From: Thunnus maccoyii
Lineage: Eukaryota; Chordata; Actinopteri; Scombriformes; Scombridae
Reading direction: 5' to 3'
Length of the DNA stretch: 64,000 bases
NCBI RefSeq assembly: GCF_910596095.1
Contig: NC_056544.1
Coordinates: 8,355,155-8,419,154 of the forward strand
Part shown: piece by piece, positions 52,301-62,618 of the stretch
Numbering within the stretch: the stretch's first letter is position 1
How the letters are laid out: every line of letters starts with the position of its first letter
Translations under genes and position numbers: made by a program
Notes under the pieces: generated by a model
Database searches by the model: none
The model's input: the letters and a program-made list of their open reading frames with translations, nothing else
Told to the model about the DNA's origin: nothing

Positions 52301-55300
52301 AATTAAAGAGGTCTAAATCTAAATCCAAGCTGTCTTAACTGTTCTAGTTTGATGATGGAGCACTTGGCTGACATTATGAGGGATCTTATTCACAATCCAC
52401 TCATCCCTTTCTCTCCATTCATCTATCATTTATGTGATCTCTATCTGGTTTTGTTTTTGCACCTCTTCAGTTCATTGTGCTTCTCTTCTGTCTCCCGTCT
52501 ACTTTCAATTTTCTTTTTCTCTTTGTCCATCTCTCCTCTTCTCTGCTTTCTTGTATTTCCCTCAGTCACAGATGACCTACAGTTGTATCGTTATATGACA
52601 TTAAAAAGACCTTCAGCGGGGCTCAATGTAAAATTCCCTGAGGGGAGATACAGCTCAAAAATACATAGAGCAGGCCTGCAGGATTGGCAGAGAAGTGAAT
52701 CTGGGGTGGGCCCATACGTAACTTAAGAGAACACAATATATTCTGACTTGGAGTTTTCTGACAGTGTTTATGTGGGTCTGGGAAAGGATCGTTCTTGCAC
52801 TCAAGAGTGGGAACATAAATCTTCATCAGTGCCTTGCTTTTTCTTTTGATCAACAAAAGCTTCAATAATATTGTCCTTTTAGTGAATGGGATCACGTTAT
52901 TTTGAATTTTTGTATGGACAAAAAAAAGGCAGTGAGATAATATAAAACAGAACACATTTGACCACAACACGCAATACTGAAGATATCCCTACAGTAACCA
53001 CCATGTTATAGGCTTTGTATATAGCAATGTTACATACATGTAACGCATACAGTATATCACACTAGTTGTTCATTGACTAAATTTTTGCAGTTTCCACACA
53101 AGATGGAAACGTGCTTTTTATGCAGGTGCATGTTCAGCTCATACGTACCAACCAGGATGATCAGGCGGTGTCTGTCCTTGGGATCTTTGCAGTAGGGGAT
53201 GACCTCTATGTAGGTAGATGGACAAATTGAGCCGTGAACCCCTGAGCTCCACCTCCTGGATCGAGCTGCCTCTCTGGCCGCACTGCTCTTCCTGCCCAGT
53301 CGGAAACTCCTTCGCAAACCAGCTGGGACAGAGAGAGAGGGGGCCTTAGACTTTGTGAGTGTATCTGTGTGTGTGTGTGTGAACTGTAAGTGGTTGTGTA
53401 TTACTAAGTAGTATACCAACCTACTCGACAGGTGAAAACTGAAAAACTAGTAGGAGGATATCCTTTGTATAATAGTCCTTACATCTGCGTATAAGTTCAT
53501 CAATTGCCTATTTATGCATCCAGCTAACATGGAACAAAATTAGCATTCATTTGGAGTTGTGGTTCTGGCAACCTGGCAGATGTAAGTCTAACATTCAATC
53601 TCCTTTTAGCTCCGTTTTTGGCCTCCATCCACTCCTAAATATCTTGCTCTTAAGAGACTAAATGCTCCAACATGTTCATCACCTAGTTGCTAACTTTGTC
53701 TGCATCATGTTTGCTGCTGGACAAGTAGCGTACAGTGGGTTTTCACGAAAAAATGCTGGGTGCTGTGTCTGGAAATGAGGTTGTGAGTAAGTTGTGGGCC
53801 ATAAAACCAAAACATTGAGCCGAAAGACACTAAAATGCTAGGTAGTGCTGAGGGGAACTGTGAGCCATAATTCTGTGTTGGTTTGTCATTATTTGCAACC
53901 CCTTTCACATTACACAAGGTCATTTGATCCATTGTTAATATAAAAAAATGATTAGTGCATTAGTGTTTAAGAACACCTCTTCATGTTGTTCTTTTTATTC
54001 AAACCAAGCTGGAAAGCTGGATGCAAGCATACTAAAATCTGGGCAAAGTTCTCCATCGTGAAAGTTTATTTAGCCTATTTTATGTCATTTAGTTTTATTT
54101 TGACCACAATTTTGAGATAGTTCACGTGCCTTTACACACAATAAGTTTAATTAGTATGTAAGGCTTGATTTATTCAATACTTAATTTATTTTTTTGCTTT
54201 ACTTCGATTGTTCACCATCCATTTTTACATTGCTCCCCTTGGTGCACCACTAGGACACCACTTAATTAAAAGTGAAAAGAACTGTTACACTGTTAAAACG
54301 CTACAGAGATAACCTGATAACAACAAGGGCTGTGACAGGAGGGAGAGCTACAGTAGATACAAAACTAGCAGTAGCAGTTTAAGAAACCACTGCCACCCAA
54401 AATCTGGTGTCAAGCACCATCTTGATTCAACACTTTGAACTACACAAATCACAGTCAAGAGATGACAGCTCTCGGATCAAGCACCCCAGAATAGTCTGTC
54501 ACGCATGGCTTGTAGGCCGTCTGACAGCCAGCGTCTGACAGCCAGCGTCTGCCATGCGACTGTGGTTAGGCCTGGCTTGGCAGGCTCGTTCTCTTTCATG
54601 ATGTTAACTGCTGCTAAGTGATGATGCCAGGCTTTCTTTGACATCAGCTGTAATTTCACTTTGTAAGCATATCTGTCCATTTCCTCTCCGGGCTTCACTC
54701 TGAGCGACATGGCACTGTGAGCAGAGATTTCAAACTTTTTGTTTACAAGAAACTTATACTGATGATTTCACTTAGAAATGAGCGATACTGTATAAAACCA
54801 AAGTTATACAGCAAAAGAGAAGTCATATTTCCTACAGTGAAATAACGTTCAGGGGAAAACATCTCATAATTATCAGTCTTCAGTAATTCTGAAATTCTCA
54901 TGTGTTACTGAAAATGCTCTTAGTCTTAAAACCTTAGAACATTTTTGGAAAGGCTACAAGATATTTCTGATTTACCGGACAGAGTAAGAGTGACAGGAGA
55001 GATAAGAGCTGCGAGGAGACTGAAGACATGCAACACATGTTGTGAGCTGGGCCTGAACCCTTCATATCAAGATTATATGATATGAGTCACAATTGCAGTG
55101 CAAAATAGTGGACATAAACAGTATGAAGCACTGTAGTCCTCCATAGATACACTGATTCATTTTGGGAAATACGCTTATCTGCTTCCTTGCTAAATATATA
55201 CCCTGCATTCTAAGCTAAATATACCTTAGCTAAATATAGCTTAGCATGAGGGGTGGAAACATGGACAGTCAGCCCGGCTCTGTCTAAAGGTAACAATGTT

Positions 55301-58300
55301 CGCCTGCCAGCACCTCACAAGCTCACTAATTATCACATTAGGCTGTATCTTGTTTGTTTTATTTTGGCAAGGAGCCAGGCAACCAGCTGAGACTTGAGGA
55401 AATTAGTGGTCCCAACCAAGAAATAGTCTGGCACATAACCCAGTAAATTGTCATTTTTACACCTCGGTTTTTAGATGGATTTAACAGATGGGATATAATG
55501 TGTTAATTAGCTTTAGAGGTGCTGGAATGCATCTTTATTTTATGCTGAGCTAAGCTAACTGGCTGCGGTATCAGCTACATATTTACTGTACAGACATGGA
55601 GTGGTATCAATAAAACTGTTGCTTTAGCTGGTACTGAATAATTCGTTTATAGAAAGAATTAGACAACAATATTGATTTCACTCTGATAAAACTGGTAAAT
55701 ATGAAGTCACAACCAGGAGACGGTTAGCTTAGCTTAGCATAAGCTGTGGGAAACACCTAGCCTGATTCTATCCAAGGGTAAAAACAACTTGTCATTTTAA
55801 CACTTAACATTTTGTTTGGATTAAACTAACAACATATAATGTGTTAATATGCATGTTTTTGAGGTGCTGTCATGGCAGATTTTTTATCCTTGACAGAGGC
55901 AGACTAACTGTTTTTCCCTACTCCCAGTCTTTATGCTAAACTAAGGTAAATATTTCCTGGCTGTAGCTTCATATTTACCAGACAGATATAAGAGTGGTAT
56001 CAACTTTCTTGTCTAACTCTCGGAAAGAAAGCTAATAACATATTTCCCAAAATGACAAACTATTCAAGTTCAAACTTTTTCCCCTCTTCACCATGTCTTT
56101 ATTTGTAATACTCCACTATTCCCTTCTCCTTCACTCACTCTCTTCTCTGATTACTTTGCATCCAGTCATTCAGTTGTTCAGCATCAATAAGGGTTTACAT
56201 GCCAGACAAAGAGGAAACACAGTTGAGTTTCTGAGTTTGAACCATGTCCTCAGGTGCAACTTGGCCTGAGATAAGATGAAATTCACATTATTAAATGCAC
56301 ATGACTATTAAAACTGATATAATGCAACATCTGTAATTACCTTGCCTTTGTACAGACGTAAGGGCCTTTTTACAATCAGCCATAAGTGCACGCCCCCATA
56401 TGAACATCCTGCACTGCTCATATGCACACACGAAAACACACACAAGCACATCATATCCAATCCATGAGATCAAGACAAATGGGATAAATGGGACGACTAA
56501 AACCACATTTGCTGTTCTCGTCCTTTCCCCTAAATCTCTAAACCACAAAACTACTTCATCATATGAACTGGTTTGTAAATAGGTTCCCCGGTTTTTCTTG
56601 CTGTTTTTCACCATCTATTTTTATTGCTAGTAACAGTTCTTGCCGAGTTGTATTGTCTTGTATCATACTGGTCCCTTTTCCAGTATCAGCGGGATTTGAG
56701 TGGAACAAGTCAAACATCTCACCAATGTGGATCCCTGTTATAGCTCCGTAGTCTACGTCCTCAGTGACTGGAAAAACAGGAAGAGAGACGAGGAAAGAGT
56801 GAGGAAATCGTGGACACAAACCACAAGGGGATGACATGTGTGTTACTCTGAAATTTCAGCCTCAAAGTATTAGCATATGTTCAAACCCAAATGTCTTCAT
56901 ATTTTACTTAGAAATTATATCCACAATTTAGAAATATTAATAACTACCTTAAAAATGGTTGCTAGTGAAAAATTAAAGCACAGTTCAGTTACTGGATACC
57001 TTAAACCTGCTCGGTTAGAACATGGCTTCATTTAACAGAATTTCTCTCCATTTTGGAAAAACGGAGCGGTGAGCATTACATGACTGTTATCTTTGGATAG
57101 TACAACTCTTTAAATCTTTAAAAACCTCAAACCAAAACCTATAATATACACATGTATTATATCTGGTCAATTATGCTGAGGGTAAGTTTTCAAAAGTGAA
57201 TTCAAACTGACAGTACCTTCCCCCTCATCTGTGGTGCATGTGGAGAAAACAACAGCGGTGAGTACAACAGGAGGACAAAAGAGAGGGATTCACCCGTAAC
57301 CCTGAACTTAACCATGACCTTCAGACGTGACCTCTGACCTGTAAGCTTAGCAATGAAGGAGCTCTAATATGTTTATTGGAAAGTGTTAAAAGCTTTTTAT
57401 TCTTTTCAGGTGCGGTGATTTAATGGAAAAACGTTGGCTTATCACCTGTTGGTGGTTTGACTCGCCGAGGCTTGAACAGGGCTTTAGGTCGCTGCAGTGC
57501 AACTCTCCTGTAGGAAATTAAATAAATTAATGACCTTTTTTTTTTTTGTTCAAATGAGTGTAAAAAGCATAAAAAGATCACCTCTCATGGAGCTGTTGAG
57601 ATGGGATGAGCCCTGCCCGGGTTTTACTGTCCCCAAGGTGACAGGCCTGCCACCAGGCATCATCCTCCTTGCTGACAATCTGGAGGATGTCACCCCTTTT
57701 AAAGGGTACCGCTGCATCCTTGCACGGTACAGTGGGATCCTCACTCGGATCGTAGTCAAAAAGAGTCCGTACAAACAGCTGGGAAAGGAAATGGTTGATT
57801 TTTTTTCTTTTTTAGCCGTCAAAAAGACAAACTGGTGGTGACAGAGAAAAATAGACATTATGAGATCCCAGTCCTGCCAATATTAGCATTCATCCTTCTC
57901 TTTTCCTACTGCAGCTTTGTGAGGATCTTCTGTATCCTGGCAATGGACATAACATCTTTGTCTGGTGCTTTTTCACATATGTTGGTGTCATTTTTGAGAA
58001 ATGACCATGATCACAGAAAATAATTTGTCTTAATCCATTGCAAATGCTCCCTTCTCTAACAGTTTCCAGCTTGGACATCAACTCCATTCATATGTGGTGG
58101 TGGTGGTCTGAACAGAGAGGATTGTGGAACAATAAGGTTTCATCGTTAATGTTAAATACAACTCACTAAACTACTGTGATGTGTGGGAAATTATAAATCA
58201 ACTGTTCAAATGATTCTTAAAAAAGCTTTAAACTAATGAGGTTGTTGAGTGTCTTATCCTTGACTGTCTGATTTGAATTTACTTCTTGACAACCACAGTG

Positions 58301-61300
58301 CTGTAGTGACAGTGCTGTGGCAAAAACACAAAGTATAACCAAACACACAAGATACCACAGATTTCATCTCTTTTTACTGAAACCAGGTGGGCAGCTTTTC
58401 CAATACAGCCAGACTGCATATTAGCGTAAAAGACACACTGCACAGGAATAAGTGTGGTTAATATTTACTGTACCTTCTTCTTATTAGATGGCATTTCTTC
58501 CTTGGAGGAGGCAGGGATGATTTTGAACGTAATTTCACCCTGAGAATGAGCCTGCACAATAACAGTGACATTAAAGGAATAGGTTAACATTTTGGAATAA
58601 TGTTTATTCACTTTTGTGTGAAGAGATAGATGAAAAGATCAACATTCTCATGTTTGCATGCTAAATATCAGCCATTCTCAACCAATGGGCCGCAGCCCAC
58701 AGGTGGGCCTCAGAGAGCCATCTAGTGGGCCACGGAGGCAGTGGTACTGCAAAATGGCTAAAATGATTTTTTACTGATAATTAAGTTTAAGTTCACAAAG
58801 CTAGTTATTTTTATATCTAAATGTACTCAAGAATTCACATAAATAAAAATCAATAAATTAAAATGCATAATTTCAATGACCACTTACGTTTTAATAACAC
58901 CGCGCCAATCACGACACATCATTAGGTAGAGACAAACGTGTTTAGCCACTGTTAGCTCGCTAGCTTTCTCTGTGGATCCTGCTTCATAAGACATGGCTCT
59001 ATCCACTGTGTTGGAAAATGAACTGATGGAACTATCAGCAGACAGCAGCCTGAAGCTTCAGCTCACACAAGTTGACCTTGCTTCATTCTGGATGCTGGCT
59101 GCCAGTCAATATCCCTCTCTGTCAAAATGGGCAATCAAATTTCTCTTGCCTTTCACCACCACCTATTTATGTAAGTCAGGGGTTTCCATTGTGACTGTCA
59201 CAAAATCAAAGGCAAGGAACAAACTGAAAGCAACTTGGAATGCTACTCTGCGTGTCAGCCTCGCACCCATCCCACCATGACTTGATCTCATTATTTCCCA
59301 GAAGCAAGCCCAAGTGTCTCACTGAGGGTACGCAGAATATTTATTTTGGTCATTACAGCTGAGAGTGGCATAACACATATTTACAGCCCAGTTTTTTTTG
59401 TCATGTTATGTTTTTTTTTCCATTTATTAGGGAAGGTGGTCCTTGGAAAATGTGTAACAATCAGAAGTGGGCCTTAAGTTAGAAAACCCCTGCTAAATGT
59501 GAAGTTACACCCAGGAGATGTTAGCCTAGCATAGCAGTGAGACTGGAAACAAGGGGAAACAGCTAGCCTGGATCTGTCCAAAGGTTAAAAATACACCTAT
59601 CAGCACCTATAAAGCTCACTAATCAACATGTTATATCTTGTATATTTCATGTGTAAAAAAAACCTAAGTATAAAAAAATACTTTCTTGGCATATTTTTTT
59701 TAGCTAGGTGCTGCTGCTTTTTCCAGTCTTTATAGAATACAACTTTATATAAAACATCATGAGCTAAGCTAACCATCTCCTGGATATAGCCTCATCTCCT
59801 GGATATAGAGAAGGTCTTCAGTCAGAACAAACAGACTTAGGCCTTGAAGCCAGGGAAGTTGTAAAATAATGAGAGAGAGAAACACATTGTTGGTTTGGGT
59901 GTTTTCACAGGGTTTGTTGACAAAAACAAAAATGTATGATATTTCCAGCTTTCTGGAAAAAGATGTGAGAAGGAAACAGAGACAACAAATGAAGAGAAAT
60001 TAAATCAAACAATATGACAGTAGAGGTGAGACTAACCAGAAGAGGAAGGATTTCTTTTGGCTTCCTGTGCTCCAGCGAGACTCCATTCACCTCTTTCAGC
60101 TCATCTCCTTCATGAATCAGGCCTTCAAAGTGTTACATACATGAAAATATGTATCACATGCATTTCTCTTGAACATGTACATTTATTATGTACCATCATA
60201 ATGTTACCACAGTAAGGGACAGGAAAGTGTAGATTTGACACAACTGTAATAGCAGAGAGTTTGTCAGCTCACCACTCTTGTCGGCTGCACCTCCTCTCAT
60301 GATCCTCGCCACAATAATAGCCCCCGTGGATTTATCCCTCTTTATTGTTGCCCCCTTGAGGACGGTGAATAGTGAATGAATGAGTGATGGACAAACAGAT
60401 GAGCAGAATCCACAATGGCAGAGAGGTCAAGCAATGGAGAGTGAAAATAACATGTTGATCTTATTACAGCCCAGACAAGCTTCTTATTCAGAGTCACTTC
60501 ATTCCAATGAAGGTTATTTGTATCAAGACAAGACCATTTCACCGGCTGCCTTCATGTAATGCACAAAGCGCTGGAAAAGGTTATCCAAATCAGCATTACT
60601 TTCAACAGATGGTATTGATGTGGAGCAAATCGCAATGGAAAGAGCATCTTATGTAGTTGACTACAATCAGCTCATGCTCGGGTGTAACCCTGTTGTCTGG
60701 AAAACTGGAACATGCTGGTTCGATCAAAGAGACCATGTCAGAGAAAGGTCAGTTCCCTTCCAATCTAGTTTTGGGATCAATACAAACGTATGTTCTCTAT
60801 TATTGGTTCTAAGCACATTCCCTTTAGAAGCTCTACCACTAACACACAAGCATACACGCTGCAAAAAAAGTCCATCATTATATAAAATATTTTCATATTT
60901 GTCCTTAAAATCATAGGTTTCTTACAAAAGATTAAACTCCCAGTTGGTTGTGATTATTATCTCTGCCACTGGGGCTATGTTTTTGGGTTAGGGTTAGGGT
61001 TTGTTTGTCTTTTAGTTAGTAGAATATCAAAAATATCAACACTCTGTCAACAGGTTTCAATAACATTTGGTGGAAAGAAAGGCCATAGGCTAAAAAACAA
61101 ATGCTTAGCTTTTGATGTGGATCCAGGAATTTTTTAAAGGAATTTTTAACTTTGCAATTGAGGGCACTTTTTTATTATTTCTGCTATTTTCTAATGAACT
61201 ACTGGACCTACTTGAGTGGAAAAAAAAAATCTGGCACATTTGCCCCATAGCTGTCCATCACTATATGTATTTCATGGAGCTCCTGATCCAGATGCAAATC

Positions 61301-62618
61301 AAAAATTTCAGATTTTTTTTATTATTAAAGTAACAAATTTAGAGGATTTTGGAGCCTTGGCGAAGGGATGTGCTCTCTTAAGTTTCATTAGTTTTCAGTC
61401 CAGTTCCACTTGATCCAGGAAGTTTCCAGAAACAAGTGACAATGGCTTGGAACAAGGTAAATTAGCTATGATTAAAGACCAGCCTTGACACAAGTTGATT
61501 TACATCAGAAACAGCAAAGAAATGATCTCAATCCATTTCAAAGCTCAAAATTGCTTTAAAGCACTCCAATAAAATACATTTCTTTGCTGTGCATATAAAT
61601 ATACACTTGTGTAGAGATGCACACACACACAGACACACACATAACAATGCTGAAACTATGCTGTGCGTCACAGCAGATATATGGCAACAAAGATGTGGAA
61701 GAATTGACTCTGTAAATTCCTGGTTAAAGAAAGCAAACAGCAGTCCAGAGGCAGAGATGATCCAGGCTGCTGTAGGAACCTTTTCTTATGTTTCCTGTCA
61801 TTCCAAAGGCTTTCGTTCTGCTACACCTTGGCATACATGGCTTTAGCAGTCTCACCATTTGACAACATGACATAAATTCAGTTGCCAGAGAAAAAAATCA
61901 GCTTTGAGTCTCTGGGGTATATTTATTTCTCTGAACTGCCTGTGTATATCAGATATTGTTGCCGGACAAATAAGCACAGTTACCCTGTTACATGGTTGTC
62001 TTAACTTAAATACTTGTATTTGTGTATGTTTTGTGTGCATTACAAGGCTAGGTAACAGGCTGACATGTAGGCTGCTAAAGTAAAGTTGTACTTGTTTCAG
62101 AGCCATTTTAAGGATTCTCATGGGTAGTGAAAAATACATTTCTGTGTTTATTTTCAGGGCAAACAAGACTATTTCTGGGTCATCATATGTGACAGACATT
62201 TGTTGACAATGGAAAGCATTCAAGATATTAACATTTGTGTTTGCAGTCTTGAGGTGTTTTTAAGAAGATGTAATCATGAACCTCCTTTCTTGCTGAGAAT
62301 TAGATGAGCAGATTGATACCACTCTTTGATGAGAGCAGTATCGATCTTCTCATCTAACTCTTGGCAAGAAATAAGCGTATTTTCCAAAATGTCGAACCAT
62401 TCCTTTAAGCCAAAAAGGAGATAAATCTAATTTCTAATTTTTCCCTAACTTTACCTTTGAAACATGAAGACATATTTACTGACCAGGGGCTCTTTGGTTT
62501 TGACCAGACTGACAATCTTGACCGAGTCCTCATCCTCCTCCAGCACACCATCAGGTATTGGTGGCAGAGTAGGCTCAAAGTCTCTCCGAGCTACGGCATC
62601 GTGGACAGACAGGAGACT
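38474..62618 (-). CDS. mpp7: mpp7-like MAGUK scaffold (3' 14 exons; PDZ-SH3-HOOK-GK)
   Basis: Fourteen minus-strand exons join in phase to 508 aa: 62618-62484, 60354-60273, 60122-60037, 58551-58474, 57778-57582, 57507-57446, 57228-57217, 56767-56723, 53322-53149, 51349-51269, 51158-51065, 50883-50775, 39877-39737 and 38704-38474. The first exon ([16 protein letters not shown]) is the end of the L27 region; upstream exons are outside. PDZ is at about 46-126 ([20 protein letters not shown]), SH3 at about 128-193 ([20 protein letters not shown]), then a basic HOOK ([12 protein letters not shown]) and a GK-like domain at about 290-505 with a degenerate P-loop ([13 protein letters not shown]). The GK part ([20 protein letters not shown]) resembles MPP7. 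The HOOK exon also resembles MPP3, and synteny with mkx favours mpp7. The 12-nt exon is the least certain. The C-terminus runs about 19 residues past the usual end. Confidence 0.88.
40287..40328. repeat. (GT)21 microsatellite
   Basis: A perfect GT dinucleotide run of 42 bp lies in the mpp7 intron. Confidence 0.95.
42290..43306. mobile_element. 1.0-kb TTAA-flanked MITE inside the left arm
   Basis: TTAA lies at both borders (42286-42289 and 43307-43310). The termini ACACACAATATGTAATTT and, inverted, AGGTGTAATATGTAATTA are inverted repeats. TTAA duplication is the piggyBac hallmark. Inside, a roughly 200-bp unit is tandemly doubled (about 42460-42655 and 42668-42890; 'cagaggtctcctcctctcca' occurs in both). 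The opposite arm lacks the element. There is no transposase ORF. Confidence 0.8.
43418..45720 (+). pseudogene. Decayed transposase-type gene, copy 1 (C2H2-type N-terminus)
   Basis: Broken plus-strand ORFs at 43418-44047, 44288-44563, 44899-45246 and 45398-45664 follow one protein through frameshifts and stops. The N-terminal part has paired Cys and His ([20 protein letters not shown], then [20 protein letters not shown]), suggesting a C2H2-like finger. The core has [20 protein letters not shown]. The distal part reads [20 protein letters not shown], then [11 protein letters not shown] recall similar proteins in many animal genomes as uncharacterised transposon proteins. A CACTA/Tnp2-like or KDZ-like affinity is possible but not established. 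The last ~100 codons are missing in this copy. Confidence 0.7.
45691..47960 (-). pseudogene. Decayed transposase-type gene, copy 2 (minus strand, C-terminus retained)
   Basis: The minus-strand ORF 46379-46924 contains the same core as copy 1, [20 protein letters not shown], with about 50 consecutive residues identical between the arms. The reading continues, with interruptions, to 45691-45969, giving [15 protein letters not shown] and [14 protein letters not shown]. This is a C-terminal segment that copy 1 lacks. The N-terminal finger region is deleted in this copy. It is not functional. Confidence 0.7.
49475..49565. mobile_element. Fragment of a common teleost dispersed repeat
   Basis: The order 'aaatggtaaatggactgca', 'cttttctagtctt'-like and 'ccactcaaagcggtttaca' is one I recall as very frequent in fish genomes. 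It lies inside the right-arm insertion. Confidence 0.45.
49685..50165. repeat. Three imperfect tandem copies of a ~215-bp unit
   Basis: 'gcgaagcagtgtagctagtgc', 'tgaagcagtgctgctaactc' and 'ggaagcagtgtttctagctc' start similar blocks near 49695, 49907 and 50122. Each is followed by related 'gcaggtgctag'-like and 'gatgcagcc'-like pieces. Confidence 0.5.
53500..53945. mobile_element. Dispersed repeat copy (family B) in mpp7 intron
   Basis: This is the second copy of the repeat at 25830-26310, with matching order of 'ttagcattcatttggagt', 'cctagttgctaactttgtct', 'aaccaaaacattga' and 'ggtcatttgatccattgtta'. Confidence 0.6.
54519..54546. repeat. 14-bp unit, two perfect tandem copies
   Basis: GTCTGACAGCCAGC occurs twice without a gap, then GTCTG starts a third copy. 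Confidence 0.9.
55150..56065. mobile_element. Two adjacent family A MITE copies in mpp7 intron
   Basis: Copy 1 (about 55150-55620) starts 'ttttgggaaatacgcttatc' and contains 'caacattaggctgta'-type and 'gctaagctaactggctgcgg' segments. Copy 2 (about 55650-56065) has 'aggagacggttagcttagct' and ends '...tttcccaaaatgacaaacta', the inverse of the left end. The complementary ends show terminal inverted repeats. Confidence 0.6.
58669..59492 (+). mobile_element. 824-bp truncated hAT transposon nested in the MITE
   Basis: The ends are CAGCCATTCTCAACC and, inverted, CAGGGGTTTTCTAACTT, matching the CAGnGGTTCTCAAC type. Flanking 8-mers CTAAATAT (58661-58668) and CTAAATGT (59493-59500) match at 7 of 8. 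It contains a remnant of the transposase C-terminus. Confidence 0.85.
58993..59280 (+). pseudogene. hAT transposase C-terminal remnant (dimerisation domain)
   Basis: The ORF of 95 codons includes [37 protein letters not shown] and [19 protein letters not shown]. This follows the pattern of the hAT C-terminal dimerisation region found in ZBED5/FAM200-type proteins (FW...YP.L...A...LLPF..TYLCE.GFS). The usual Glu and Phe after LC are replaced, and the catalytic part is missing. Confidence 0.8.
60940..61330. mobile_element. Dispersed fish repeat containing telomere-like TTAGGG units
   Basis: 'ctctgccactggggctatgt' followed by GGGTTAGGGTTAGGG at 60985-60999, then 'gatgtggatccaggaatttt', matches the layout of a repeat I recall as common in teleosts. 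It lies in the mpp7 intron between the L27 and PDZ exons. Confidence 0.5.
62285..62405. mobile_element. Minimal family A MITE (both ends, almost no interior)
   Basis: 'gagaattagatgagcagatt' and, inverted, 'gatcttctcatctaactctt' pair around a short middle, then 'gcgtattttccaaaatgtcg'. It looks like an internal deletion product that left the two terminal repeats. Confidence 0.55.

Larger units (their letters stand above)
58570..59830. mobile_element. Family A MITE copy interrupted by a hAT element
   Basis: The left part (58570-58660) has 'aaaggaataggttaacattt' and 'gatgaaaagatcaacattct'. The right part (59493-59830) resumes with 'gaagttacacccaggagatg', 'gggaaacagctagcctggat' and 'gctaagctaaccatctcctg'. 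The split point carries an 8-bp duplication of the inserted hAT. Confidence 0.65.
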
